Assembly (NCBI RefSeq): GCF_006494775.1
Contig: NZ_CP041146.1
Coordinates: 248,001 to 312,000, forward strand
Source of the DNA: Nocardioides humi
GTDB lineage: Bacteria; Actinomycetota; Actinomycetes; Propionibacteriales; Nocardioidaceae
Length of the DNA stretch: 64,000 bases
Direction of reading: 5' to 3'
The position numbers were made by a program, and so were the translations under genes. The notes beneath the pieces are model-generated. The model was not told the DNA's origin. It saw only the letters and a list, made by a program, of their open reading frames with translations, and made no database searches. The number at the start of each line of letters is the position of its first letter. The first letter of the stretch is position 1. This document shows, piece by piece, positions 9,877 to 17,956 of this stretch.

Positions 9877-10562
9877 GACCGCCACACCAGCCCTGCGAAC
9901 CGGCCGGACCGCGCGCCGTCGCGGCGGTGGGAGTGGAGGCTCTCGTCCTCACGCGTGCACCCGGCGAACTCGGTGACCGGGACGCCCGCCGCGGCGAGCT
10001 GGGCCGCCACGCCGGCGCCGAGGTCGAGGGCGGGGGTGCCCCAGCCGGTCTCGGCGTACGTCGCGGGCACGCGTGCGGCGACCTCTGCGCGCATCGTGGC
10101 AGGAACCTCGTAGCACCGGCCGCAGATGTGGGGGCCGACCCAGGCGCGGACGCCGCTCGCGCCCAGGGCGCGCATCCGCTCCACGGTGCGGGTGACGACG
10201 TCGAGCTCGACGCCGCGGCGCCCGGCGTGGGCCACCCCGACGACGCCGGCGGCGGGGTCGGCGAGGACGACCGGGACGCAGTCGGCGACCCGGACCATCA
10301 GGCCGACCCCGGCCGCGGCGGTGACCTGGCCGTCGGCCGTGGGCAGGTCGTCGCTCGGGCCGCCGACCTCCACGACGTCGGCGCCGTGCACCTGGTTCAG
10401 GCGGGCGAAGGGGACGCCGGCGGCCTCGGTCAGCGCGGCGAGGGCGCCGGGGAGCCCGTCGCCCTCGCGCAGGTCCAGGGAGGCGTCCGTGAACGCGACC
10501 TCGACCCGGTCCCCACGGTCGGGGCCCGGGTCGAGGTCGGCGGTCTCACGGAAGGCGAACAC
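9873..10562 (-). CDS. pgeF: Peptidoglycan editing factor PgeF (YfiH family)
   Basis: Laccase-domain (DUF152) protein; family members act as purine nucleoside phosphorylase/deaminase-like enzymes and keep incorrect amino acids out of peptidoglycan precursors. The metal-site residues are visible in LNQVHGADV, VRVADCVPVVL and VGVAHAGRRG. The length is 229 residues with a GTG start at 10562. It lies directly after ftsZ and its stop overlaps yggS, the usual actinobacterial order. Confidence 0.92.
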   Translation of the reverse strand: MFAFRETADLDPGPDRGDRVEVAFTDASLDLREGDGLPGALAALTEAAGVPFARLNQVHGADVVEVGGPSDDLPTADGQVTAAAGVGLMVRVADCVPVVLADPAAGVVGVAHAGRRGVELDVVTRTVERMRALGASGVRAWVGPHICGRCYEVPATMRAEVAARVPATYAETGWGTPALDLGAGVAAQLAAAGVPVTEFAGCTREDESLHSHRRDGARSGRFAGLVWRS

Positions 10563-10576
10563 CAGTTCCTTCGTCG

Positions 10577-11800
10577 CTACTTGAGGAAGTCGGGCACGTC
10601 CAGGTCGTCGCCGTCGTCGAACTGCATCGGCGCCGGCTTGCTGCGGGCGCCCACGGGCTGCGGCTCGGACTGCGGGTCGGACTGCGGCTCGGACGCGGGC
10701 GCGGGCTCGCGGGCCGGGGCGCCCCGACCGGGCGCGGCCGACGACTCGTCGCGCCGCTGCTGGGCCGCGGGGGCGGCGGACCGGCCCTGCTGGGCCGGCG
10801 GGGACTGCTGGGCCTGCGGGCGGCGTACGGCCGAGTCCTCGCGGCGCTTGGGCAGGCCGCCGTCGAAGCCGGCGGCGATGACGGTGACCCGGACCTCGTC
10901 GCCGAGGGCGTCGTCGATGATGGTGCCGAAGATGATGTTGGCGTCGGCGTGCACCGCGTCGGCCACCATCGCCGCGGCCTCGTTGATCTCGAAGATGCCG
11001 AGGTCGGAGCCGCCGGCGATGGAGAGCAGCACGCCGTGGGCGCCGTCGATCGAGGCCTCGAGCAGCGGGCTGCTGATCGCCATCTCGGCGGCCGCGAGCG
11101 CCCGGTCCTCGCCGCGGGCGGAGCCGATGCCCATGAGGGCGGAGCCGGCGTTGCTCATCACGGCCTTGACGTCGGCGAAGTCGACGTTGATCAGGCCGGG
11201 GGTGGTGATCAGGTCGGTGATGCCGGAGACGCCCTGGAGCAGCACCTGGTCGGCCTGCTTGAACGCGTCGAGCATCGACACGTTGCGGTCGGAGATCTGC
11301 AGCAGCCGGTCGTTGGGGATCACGATGAGGGTGTCGACCTCCTCGCGGAGCCGCTCGATGCCCTCGTCGGCCGACTTCTTGCGGCGCGCGCCCTCGAAGG
11401 TGAACGGCCGGGTCACGACGCCGATGGTCAGCGCGCCGAGCGAGCGGGCGATCCGGGCCACGACGGGAGCGCCGCCGGTGCCGGTGCCGCCGCCCTCGCC
11501 CGCGGTCACGAAGACCATGTCGGCGCCGCGGAGCACCTCCTCGATCTCCTCCGCGTGGTCCTCGGCGGCCTTGCCGCCCACGTCGGGGTTCGCGCCCGCG
11601 CCGAGGCCGCGGGTGAGCTCGCGGCCGATGTCGAGCTTGACGTCGGCGTCGCTCATCAGCAGCGCCTGCGCGTCGGTGTTGATGGCGATGAACTCGACGC
11701 CCTTGAGGCCGACCTCGATCATCCGGTTGACGGCGTTGACGCCGCCACCACCGATGCCGACGACCTTGATGATGGCCAGGTAGTTCTGTGCAGCTGCCAC
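10577..11800 (-). CDS. ftsZ: Cell division GTPase FtsZ
   Basis: Tubulin-like GTPase forming the Z ring. The GTP-binding loop [10 protein letters not shown] is near residue 103 and the T7 loop and globular domain are intact. A Pro/Gln-rich linker (about residues 315-390) leads to the conserved C-terminal peptide [10 protein letters not shown], which binds SepF and FtsW. The GTG at 11800 gives [20 protein letters not shown], matching the family N-terminus, with GAGAGG about 11 bases upstream. The product is 407 residues. Confidence 0.97.
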   Translation of the reverse strand: MAAAQNYLAIIKVVGIGGGGVNAVNRMIEVGLKGVEFIAINTDAQALLMSDADVKLDIGRELTRGLGAGANPDVGGKAAEDHAEEIEEVLRGADMVFVTAGEGGGTGTGGAPVVARIARSLGALTIGVVTRPFTFEGARRKKSADEGIERLREEVDTLIVIPNDRLLQISDRNVSMLDAFKQADQVLLQGVSGITDLITTPGLINVDFADVKAVMSNAGSALMGIGSARGEDRALAAAEMAISSPLLEASIDGAHGVLLSIAGGSDLGIFEINEAAAMVADAVHADANIIFGTIIDDALGDEVRVTVIAAGFDGGLPKRREDSAVRRPQAQQSPPAQQGRSAAPAAQQRRDESSAAPGRGAPAREPAPASEPQSDPQSEPQPVGARSKPAPMQFDDGDDLDVPDFLK

Positions 11801-11920
11801 GGCGGCGTCACCTCTCCATGGGTGGTTGATCTGTGTTGTCGACCGACGGTCGTCGTCTGTGTCCTTGATCGGGTCGGCCACCCTTCCCCGATGGCCGTCC
11901 GGCGTGTCCCCACAACCCTT

Positions 11921-11951
11921 ACCCTCAGCCTGAGGGTTATAGTTATGTCAA
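11921..11951 (-). promoter_or_regulatory. Candidate ftsZ promoter/operator region
   Basis: Read on the minus strand, TTGACA (11951-11946) is closely followed by TATAAC (11941-11936). A 17-base palindrome with 8-bp arms (ACCCTCAG-C-CTGAGGGT, 11921-11937) comes next. The block lies about 120 bases upstream of the ftsZ start. Which hexamer is the true -10 is unclear, and the palindrome could be a regulator site. Confidence 0.45.
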
Positions 11952-12047
11952 CCTCGTCGTGTGAACGACAGTAGGTACGCCGCCTGCGCCGATCGCGCAG
12001 ACACGCCGCAGCATCGCGGATATCGACGGGCGAGGTGCGACCCCGTC

Positions 12048-12215
12048 GGCTAGATGATTGATGCACGGGGATCGTGCTGCGAGCGGCGCTCGGCGCCGCG
12101 CTCGCAAGGCGCCGTCGCGAAGGCATGCTGGGCGCACGTCGAGCGTCGGCAACGCAGCGAGCGCGGATGCTGAGCGTCGCGGAGCGTGCGAGACTCGTGC
12201 ATCAATCATCTAGCC
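12048..12215. repeat. 168-bp imperfect palindrome (element A)
   Basis: Perfect 20-bp inverted ends (12048-12067 and 12196-12215) enclose 128 bases that are themselves largely self-complementary. The core has CGCAAGGCG, GCGAAGGCAT, and GAGCGTCG followed by CAACGCAGCGAG. The same core occurs in the element at 15362-15573, although the terminal arms differ. No transposase is nearby. Confidence 0.75.
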
Positions 12216-12233
12216 TTCACCGCGGAGGTGCCA

Positions 12234-13232
12234 GTGACGGAGGCTGCGGGTGGGACGGGGACGCTGTCTCCGCGTGCCGTGCGCATCCTGTGGCTCCTGG
12301 TGTACGTCGGGGCGCTGGCGGCGTACATCGTCGTGGTCGGGCTGCCGAAGCAGTCGTGGGTGGCCGTCATCTGGCTGTGGCTGCTCACGGTCGCGTGGGA
12401 CCTGCGCAAGCCGTTCCGCGAGCACCTGGCGTTCCTGCGCGACTGGTCGCTGCCCGTCGCCCTGCTGCTCGTCTACCTCTACAGCCGCGGGATCTCCGAC
12501 GATCTCGGGTTCGCGTCGGTGCACGTCACCGAGCCGATCGACGCCGACCGCTGGCTCTTCGGCGGCGTGCTGCCCACGGAGTGGCTGCAGGCGCACCTGT
12601 GCGGCGCTCCGTGCGTCCGCGCCTCGTCGCCGGCCTGGTACGACGTGCTGCTCACCACCGTGTACTACTCGCACTTCTTCGTCGCGCTGTCGATCGCCGC
12701 GCTCCTGTGGATGCGCGACCGGCCGGAGTGGATCCGGTACATGCGGCGCTACCTGTCGCTCACCTTCCTCGCCCTGGTCATCTACATCGTCTACCCGATG
12801 GCGCCGCCGTGGATGGCCTCACGCGACGGCTACCTCACCGGCGACATCGCCCGGATCACCGGCCGCGGCTGGTGGGAGTTCGGCCGGGGCGGGGGCGGCA
12901 GCGCCCACCAGAGCTTCTCGGCGGTCGGCAACCAGGTCGCGGCGATGCCGTCGCTGCACGCGGGCATCGCGATCCTGGTGGCCGCCTGGGCGATCAGCCG
13001 GCTCCGAGGCCCCTGGCGCTGGCTGATCGCGCTGTATCCGGTCGCGATGTCGTTCATGCTCGTCTACTACGCCGAGCACTACGTCGTCGACATCATCGCC
13101 GGCGGCCTCTGCGTCGCGATCGTGCTGGTGGGCTGGACGCTCTGGGAGCGCCATGGCGGGCGGGAGGACCGCGATCAGCGGGACGACCGCGATCAGCGCG
13201 TGGTGGGGGCGCCGGGCACGGAGACGTCGTAG
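12234..13232 (+). CDS. PAP2-type membrane phosphatase/inositolphosphotransferase-like protein
   Basis: A 332-residue polytopic membrane protein of the PAP2 superfamily. Five to six hydrophobic helices are visible. The second and third phosphatase motifs appear as PSLHAGIA and YYAEHYVVDIIAG, carrying the catalytic His residues and the Asp. The GTG at 12234 follows GGAGG by 7 bases. It resembles actinobacterial PAP2 proteins related to inositol phosphorylceramide synthase, but the substrate is unknown. It is the only plus-strand gene inside the division cluster, and its 3' end overlaps ftsQ by 40 bases tail to tail. Confidence 0.85.
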   Translation: MTEAAGGTGTLSPRAVRILWLLVYVGALAAYIVVVGLPKQSWVAVIWLWLLTVAWDLRKPFREHLAFLRDWSLPVALLLVYLYSRGISDDLGFASVHVTEPIDADRWLFGGVLPTEWLQAHLCGAPCVRASSPAWYDVLLTTVYYSHFFVALSIAALLWMRDRPEWIRYMRRYLSLTFLALVIYIVYPMAPPWMASRDGYLTGDIARITGRGWWEFGRGGGGSAHQSFSAVGNQVAAMPSLHAGIAILVAAWAISRLRGPWRWLIALYPVAMSFMLVYYAEHYVVDIIAGGLCVAIVLVGWTLWERHGGREDRDQRDDRDQRVVGAPGTETS

Positions 13233-13957
13233 ATCTCGGCCTCGACGTTGAGCAGCTCGAGGAGGACGGCGGCCTTGTCCTCGGACTGCTCGGCGCTCCC
13301 CCAGCGGACCAGGCGGCCGTCGCGGAGGTGGAGGTCGATCTCGTCGACAGTGCGGACCTCGACGTACTCGACCAGCTCGGTGACGCCGGGGTCGAGCGCG
13401 ACGACGACGGCGGCGCCCTCGGCGAGCGCGTCGCCGGTGGCGCCGGGTCCGACCTTGACCCGCGGGAGGCCGGCGGGGGCCTTGTCGAGGGTGCCGAAGG
13501 CGACGCCGGAGGCGTCGAGGTTGGTGAGGCGGTCGCCGCGGTCGAGGATGGCCACGGGCGTGCGCTCGACGATCTCGATCCGGACGTCGTGGGGCCAGGT
13601 GCGGGAGACGTCGACGCTCTTCACCGTGGCGAGGGCCTTCAGCCGGAGCTCGATCGCGTGCAGGTCGACGGTGGCGAGCGGGCCGCCGAGGGGGACGTCG
13701 GCGGTGGCGAGCACCTGCTTCTCGGACAGCTGGGCGTTGCCGACCACCTGGACCCCGTCGGCGCGCAGCCACGCGGAGAAGTAGACGGCGTAGACGCCGA
13801 AGCCGACGGCGCCGACGAGCAGCACGGCGGCGAGGACGTAGCGCCAGGTCAGCCAGCGGCGGGCGCGCTGCCGGCGGGCGAACGCCTTGCGCATCCGGTC
13901 CTGCGGGCTGCGCCCCTTCCTCCCGCGCCCCTTGCCGCGGATCCTAGGCCTCGCCAT
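13193..13957 (-). CDS. ftsQ: Cell division protein FtsQ
   Basis: Bitopic divisome protein that scaffolds FtsB/FtsL. A basic cytoplasmic tail is followed by one membrane helix (YVLAAVLLVGAVGFGVYAVYF), the POTRA domain (VQVVGNAQLSEKQV ... VDVSRTWPHDVRIEIVERTPVA) and the beta domain. The length is 254 residues from the ATG at 13957, which overlaps murC by 14 bases. An upstream in-frame GTG at 13990 with a GGAGG is an alternative start. The 3' end overlaps the opposing PAP2 gene. Confidence 0.93.
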   Translation of the reverse strand: MARPRIRGKGRGRKGRSPQDRMRKAFARRQRARRWLTWRYVLAAVLLVGAVGFGVYAVYFSAWLRADGVQVVGNAQLSEKQVLATADVPLGGPLATVDLHAIELRLKALATVKSVDVSRTWPHDVRIEIVERTPVAILDRGDRLTNLDASGVAFGTLDKAPAGLPRVKVGPGATGDALAEGAAVVVALDPGVTELVEYVEVRTVDEIDLHLRDGRLVRWGSAEQSEDKAAVLLELLNVEAEIYDVSVPGAPTTR

Positions 13958-15359
13958 CGCCCCGCCTGCGGTCGGTCGCTTCGCTCCCACGCGGCTTCGC
14001 CTCCGCGAGTGCGGCGACGAGCCGGGGGGCGAGCGTGGTGACGTCGCCGGCGCCGAGGGTGAGCACGAGGTCGCCGGGACGCGCGAGCGCCGCCACCTGC
14101 TCCAGTACGACGCCCCGGTCGGCCAGGAACCGGACCTGCTCCGCGGGCAGCGGCACCGCGGCGGCGACCAGCGCGCCGGTCACGTCGGGATCGGGGTCCT
14201 CGCGCGCGACGTACACGTCCATCACGACGACCTCGTCGGCGGCACCGAGCTCGCGGCCCATCTGCTCGCCGAAGATCCGGGTGCGGGAGACGAGGTGGGG
14301 CTGGAAGCAGACGACCAGGCGGGCGTCCTCCCCCACGAGCGAGCGGGCGGCCTCGAGGTCGCCGCGGATCTCGCTGGGGTGGTGGGCGTAGGAGTCGTAG
14401 ACGCGGACGCCGGCAGCCCGGCCGACGAGCTCCATCCGGCGCTTGGCTCCGCGGTGACGGCCGAGCCCGCGGATCAGCGCGGCCGGGTCGCCGCCCAGCT
14501 CCAGGCCGACGGCCAGCGCCAGGAGGGCGTCCTGGGCGTAGTGGCGGCCCGGCACGGCGAGCTCGACCCGGCCGAGGTCCGCGCCGTCGGCGCTGACCCG
14601 GAAGCTGGTGCGGCCGTCCACGATGGCCAGGTCGTGGCCGCGCAGCCGGGCGCCGCCGGTGAACCCGACCGTGCGCGTGGCGAGGTCCGCCCGCTCCGCG
14701 AGGGTGACCGGCGCCCGCCGGGCGAACTCCGCGAAGGCGGCCTCGTAGGCCTCCTCGGTGCCCCAGTGGTCGAGATGGTCGGCGTCGACGTTCGTGATCA
14801 CGCCGATCGCGGGCGTGTAGACGAGGAAGGCGCCGTCGGACTCGTCCGCCTCGACGACCGCGACCTCGCCCCCGCCGAGCCGGGCGTTGGTGCCGAGGCT
14901 CTCGACCTCGGCCCCGATCGCGAAGGTCAGGTCGAGACCGGCCTCCTGCAGCGCCACCACCGTCATCGCCGTGGTGGTGGTCTTCCCGTGGGTCCCGGCG
15001 ACCGCCACGACCCGCCGCCCCAGCAGCACCGACTGCAGGCCCGCCGAGCGCGGCCACAGTCGCAGCCCGCGGTCGAGCGCGGCGACGATCTCCGGGTTGT
15101 CCTCGCGCACGGCGGTCGTGGCGACGACGGTGTCGACGCCCGCGAGGTGGGCGGCGTCGTGGCCGACGTGGACCGTGATGCCCTCCGCCCGCAGCGCCTG
15201 CACGACGGCGGAGTCGCTGGCGTCGCTGCCGCTGACGGGCACGCCGGCCTGGTGCATCAGCCGGGCGATGGCGGACAGGCCGGCGCCGCCGATGCCGACG
15301 AGGTGGACGTGACCGAGCCGGTCGGCGGGCAGGATCTCGTCGGGGACGGGGATCTTCAC
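13944..15359 (-). CDS. murC: UDP-N-acetylmuramate--L-alanine ligase
   Basis: Adds L-Ala to UDP-MurNAc in the cytoplasm. The N-terminal GIGGAGLSAIARLMHQAG Rossmann motif, the ATP-binding AGTHGKTTTTAM and the C-terminal ligase domain are all present in 471 residues. The start is GTG at 15359, with GGAGG 10 bases upstream. That ribosome binding site is part of the inverted repeat at 15362-15378. Separation from murG by about 200 bases is unusual for an otherwise overlapping cluster. Confidence 0.96.
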   Translation of the reverse strand: MKIPVPDEILPADRLGHVHLVGIGGAGLSAIARLMHQAGVPVSGSDASDSAVVQALRAEGITVHVGHDAAHLAGVDTVVATTAVREDNPEIVAALDRGLRLWPRSAGLQSVLLGRRVVAVAGTHGKTTTTAMTVVALQEAGLDLTFAIGAEVESLGTNARLGGGEVAVVEADESDGAFLVYTPAIGVITNVDADHLDHWGTEEAYEAAFAEFARRAPVTLAERADLATRTVGFTGGARLRGHDLAIVDGRTSFRVSADGADLGRVELAVPGRHYAQDALLALAVGLELGGDPAALIRGLGRHRGAKRRMELVGRAAGVRVYDSYAHHPSEIRGDLEAARSLVGEDARLVVCFQPHLVSRTRIFGEQMGRELGAADEVVVMDVYVAREDPDPDVTGALVAAAVPLPAEQVRFLADRGVVLEQVAALARPGDLVLTLGAGDVTTLAPRLVAALAEAKPRGSEATDRRRGDGEA

Positions 15360-15361
15360 CT

Positions 15362-15573
15362 AGTGGTCACCTCCGTTGGTGCGTCGGGGGTATCCGTGCT
15401 CAGGGTGCGTGCATCGCAAGGCGGCGGCGCGAAGGCATACCGGGTCGTCGAGAAGGAGCGAAGCGACTTCCCGACAACCCGGGGCTCCGCTGGCGTCTTC
15501 CGAGCGTCGCCAACGCAGCGAGGTGCGTGCCCTGGGCGCGGAGACCCTTGACGAATCAACGGAGGTGACCACT
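15362..15573. repeat. 212-bp imperfect palindrome (element B)
   Basis: Perfect 17-bp inverted ends (15362-15378 and 15557-15573) flank a strongly self-complementary interior. The right arm is the last codons of murG, and the left arm contains the murC ribosome binding site, so the two are inverted copies of one sequence. The core shares CGCAAGGCG, GCGAAGGCAT, and GAGCGTCG followed by CAACGCAGCGAG with element A. An inner stem is also present (CGGGTCGTCG with CGACAACCCG). Confidence 0.78.
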
Positions 15574-16662
15574 CACGGCCCCGGCGACGTCGGCGATGAT
15601 CCGGGCGAGCCGGTCGTCGGCGTCGCGCGGGACCAGGTCGGAGGCGGCGGCACCCATCCGGGCCAGGCGGTCCGGGTCGCCGGCCAGCGCGGCCACCGTG
15701 TCGGCGACCCGGTCGGCGGTGAAGGCGGCGTCCTCGACGAGCAGCGCTCCCCCGGCGTCGACGACGGGGCGGGCGTTGAGAGCCTGCTCGCCGTTGCCGA
15801 TGGGCAGCGGCACGAAGATCGCGGGCGTGCCGGTCGCGGCGGCCTCGACCACGCTGGAGGCGCCCGAGCGGCAGACCATCAGGTCGGCGGCGGCGAGGGC
15901 GAGGTCCATCCGCTCCACGAAGGGCAGCACGACATAGGGCACGCCGGTCGGGACCGGCTCGGCCCAGCTCGGGTCGCTCGCGCCGTTGGGGCCGATGACG
16001 TGGAGGACCTGGACGCCGGCCGAGCCGAGCGCGGCCGCGGCGCCGCTGACGGCCTGGTTGAGCCGGCGTGCGCCCTGCGAGCCGCCGGTGACGACGAGGG
16101 TCGGCAGGTCCGGGTCGAGCCCGAAGTAGGCACGGGCCTCGGCCCGCAGGGCCGGCCGGTCGAGGGTGGAGATCATCCGGCGGATCGGGAGGCCGACGTA
16201 CTCCGCCCTCCGCAGCGGGGTGTCGGGGAAGCTCACCGCGACCCGGCCGGCGATCCGGGCGCCGACCTTGTTGGCGATGCCGGGCAGGGCGTTCTGCTCG
16301 TGCACGACCAGCGGCAGTCTCCGGCGGCGGGCGGCGACGTACGCCGGCATCGACACGTAGCCGCCGTAGCCGACGATGACGTCCGGGCGGATCTCGTCGA
16401 CCACCTCGAGCGCGGCCTTCACCGCGCCCCGCAGCCGGGCCGGGACGAGGGCGAGGTCCTTGCCGGGCCGACGCGGCAGCGGTACCGGCGGCACCAGCCG
16501 CAGCGGGTAGCCGGCCGCGGGCACGACCTTGTTCTCCAGGCCGCGCGGGGTGCCGAGGCAGGTGATCTCGGCGTCCGGGTCGAGTCGGCGCAGCGCGTCG
16601 GCGGTCGCGAGCAGCGGCGAGGTGTGCCCCGCCGTCCCCCCTCCGGCCAGAAGAATCCTCAC
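15556..16662 (-). CDS. murG: UDP-GlcNAc--lipid I GlcNAc transferase MurG
   Basis: GT28 glycosyltransferase that turns lipid I into lipid II on the inner membrane face. The N-terminal GGGTAGHTSPLLA loop, the H-E-QN motif (VVHEQNALPG) and the donor-binding region (CRSGASSVVEAAATGTPAIFVPLP) are visible. It has 368 residues with a GTG start at 16662, 10 bases after the ftsW stop. Confidence 0.96.
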   Translation of the reverse strand: MRILLAGGGTAGHTSPLLATADALRRLDPDAEITCLGTPRGLENKVVPAAGYPLRLVPPVPLPRRPGKDLALVPARLRGAVKAALEVVDEIRPDVIVGYGGYVSMPAYVAARRRRLPLVVHEQNALPGIANKVGARIAGRVAVSFPDTPLRRAEYVGLPIRRMISTLDRPALRAEARAYFGLDPDLPTLVVTGGSQGARRLNQAVSGAAAALGSAGVQVLHVIGPNGASDPSWAEPVPTGVPYVVLPFVERMDLALAAADLMVCRSGASSVVEAAATGTPAIFVPLPIGNGEQALNARPVVDAGGALLVEDAAFTADRVADTVAALAGDPDRLARMGAAASDLVPRDADDRLARIIADVAGAVSGHLR

Positions 16663-16672
16663 GCGGGAGAAC

Positions 16673-17956
16673 CTACCCGCGCGCGCTCAGTCCGGCGGAG
16701 CGGGCCCGGCGGCGCTGGGCGAGGGCCCGGGCGGCGGCCGGCTCGCGGCGGGCGAAGCCGATGACCAGGCCGAGGGCGCTCAGCGTCGGGAGCAGGCTCG
16801 AGCCGCCGTACGACACCAGCGGCAGCGGGATGCCGATGACGGGGAGCAGGGCGAGCACCATGCCGACGTTGATGATCATCTGGCCGAGCAGCCACACCAC
16901 GATGCCGAAGGTGCAGTAGCGCACGAACGGCTGCTTGGTCTCGCGGGCGACCCGGATGCCGGCGTAGGCGAGGACGAGGAAGAGGCCGATCACGAGCAGG
17001 GTGCCGACCAGGCCGAGCTCCTCGCCGAGCACGGCGAAGATGAAGTCGGTGTGGGCCTCGGGCAGCTGGCCCCACTTCTGCTGGCTGGCGCCGATGCCCT
17101 CGCCGAGGACGCCGCCGCTGGCCATGGCGTAGAGGCCGTGGGCGGGCTGCCAGCCGGTGCCGTGGTAGTCCTGGAAGGGATCGGCGAAGGTGGCGATCCG
17201 GGCCAGCCGGGTGGGCGAGGTCGCGGCCAGGCCGAGCGCCGCGACGCTCACCGCTGCGAACACCAGGCCGAACAGCCGCCCGGGCGCGCCGACGACCCAC
17301 AGCATGGCGACGAGCAGGGCGAAGAAGATGAGCGCCGTGCCGAGGTCCTTGCCCATGACGACGAGCCCGGTCGCCAGCACCATGCCGGGCACCACCGGCA
17401 CCAGCATCTGGTGGAGGCTGCCGAGCCGGCGCTCCTTGTTGGCGTAGATGTGGCTGGCCCAGATGATCAGGGAGAGCTTGGCGATCTCGGACGGCTGGAT
17501 CTGGATCGGCCCGAGCACCAGCCAGTTGGTGTTGCCGTTGACCTCGCGGCCGACGAAGGCGGTCACGAAGAGCAGCGCGAGGGAGATCGAGAACGCCGGG
17601 TAGGACAGGCCGCGGACCCACTTCACCGACACCCGCGAGGCGATGAAGGCGCAGGGCACGCCGATCACGACCCACATCAGCTGGCGCCGGACGATCGTGT
17701 AGGAGTCGCCGGTCTCGCGGTAGGCGCGCACGCTGGAGGCGCTGAGCACCATGATCAGGCCGATGACGAGCAGCAGCGCGGTCGCGCCCAGCAGCAGGTA
17801 GTACGTCGTCAGCGGGCGGTCGAGCGCGTCCTTGAGCGCGCTGAGCCAGCCCGGGCGCCGGGCGGTGACCCGCGCGCGGAGGCCGAGGCGGAGCTTCGCG
17901 GGGCTGGTCGTCCCAGGATCGGCGGTGGTGATGTCGCCCCCCTTGCTCCTGCTCAG
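16673..17956 (-). CDS. ftsW: Peptidoglycan glycosyltransferase FtsW (non-canonical start)
   Basis: SEDS family lipid II polymerase of the divisome. Ten hydrophobic helices are visible, with the family regions HTDFIFAVLGEELGLVGTLL and the C-terminal GIPLPLVSYGGSS. No ATG, GTG or TTG occurs between the murD stop and the first membrane helix. I placed the start at CTG 17956, which overlaps the murD stop as CTGA, in line with the ATGA/GTGA overlaps elsewhere. ATC at 17932, behind AGGAG and a G-run, is an alternative. An in-frame ATG at 18046 would overlap murD by 94 bases. Confidence 0.93.
   Translation of the reverse strand: MSRSKGGDITTADPGTTSPAKLRLGLRARVTARRPGWLSALKDALDRPLTTYYLLLGATALLLVIGLIMVLSASSVRAYRETGDSYTIVRRQLMWVVIGVPCAFIASRVSVKWVRGLSYPAFSISLALLFVTAFVGREVNGNTNWLVLGPIQIQPSEIAKLSLIIWASHIYANKERRLGSLHQMLVPVVPGMVLATGLVVMGKDLGTALIFFALLVAMLWVVGAPGRLFGLVFAAVSVAALGLAATSPTRLARIATFADPFQDYHGTGWQPAHGLYAMASGGVLGEGIGASQQKWGQLPEAHTDFIFAVLGEELGLVGTLLVIGLFLVLAYAGIRVARETKQPFVRYCTFGIVVWLLGQMIINVGMVLALLPVIGIPLPLVSYGGSSLLPTLSALGLVIGFARREPAAARALAQRRRARSAGLSARG

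Noticed and set aside
12048..12215. Insertion sequence or tRNA-related element.
   Set aside because: No transposase, no target duplication that I can see and no cloverleaf; only a foldback is supported.
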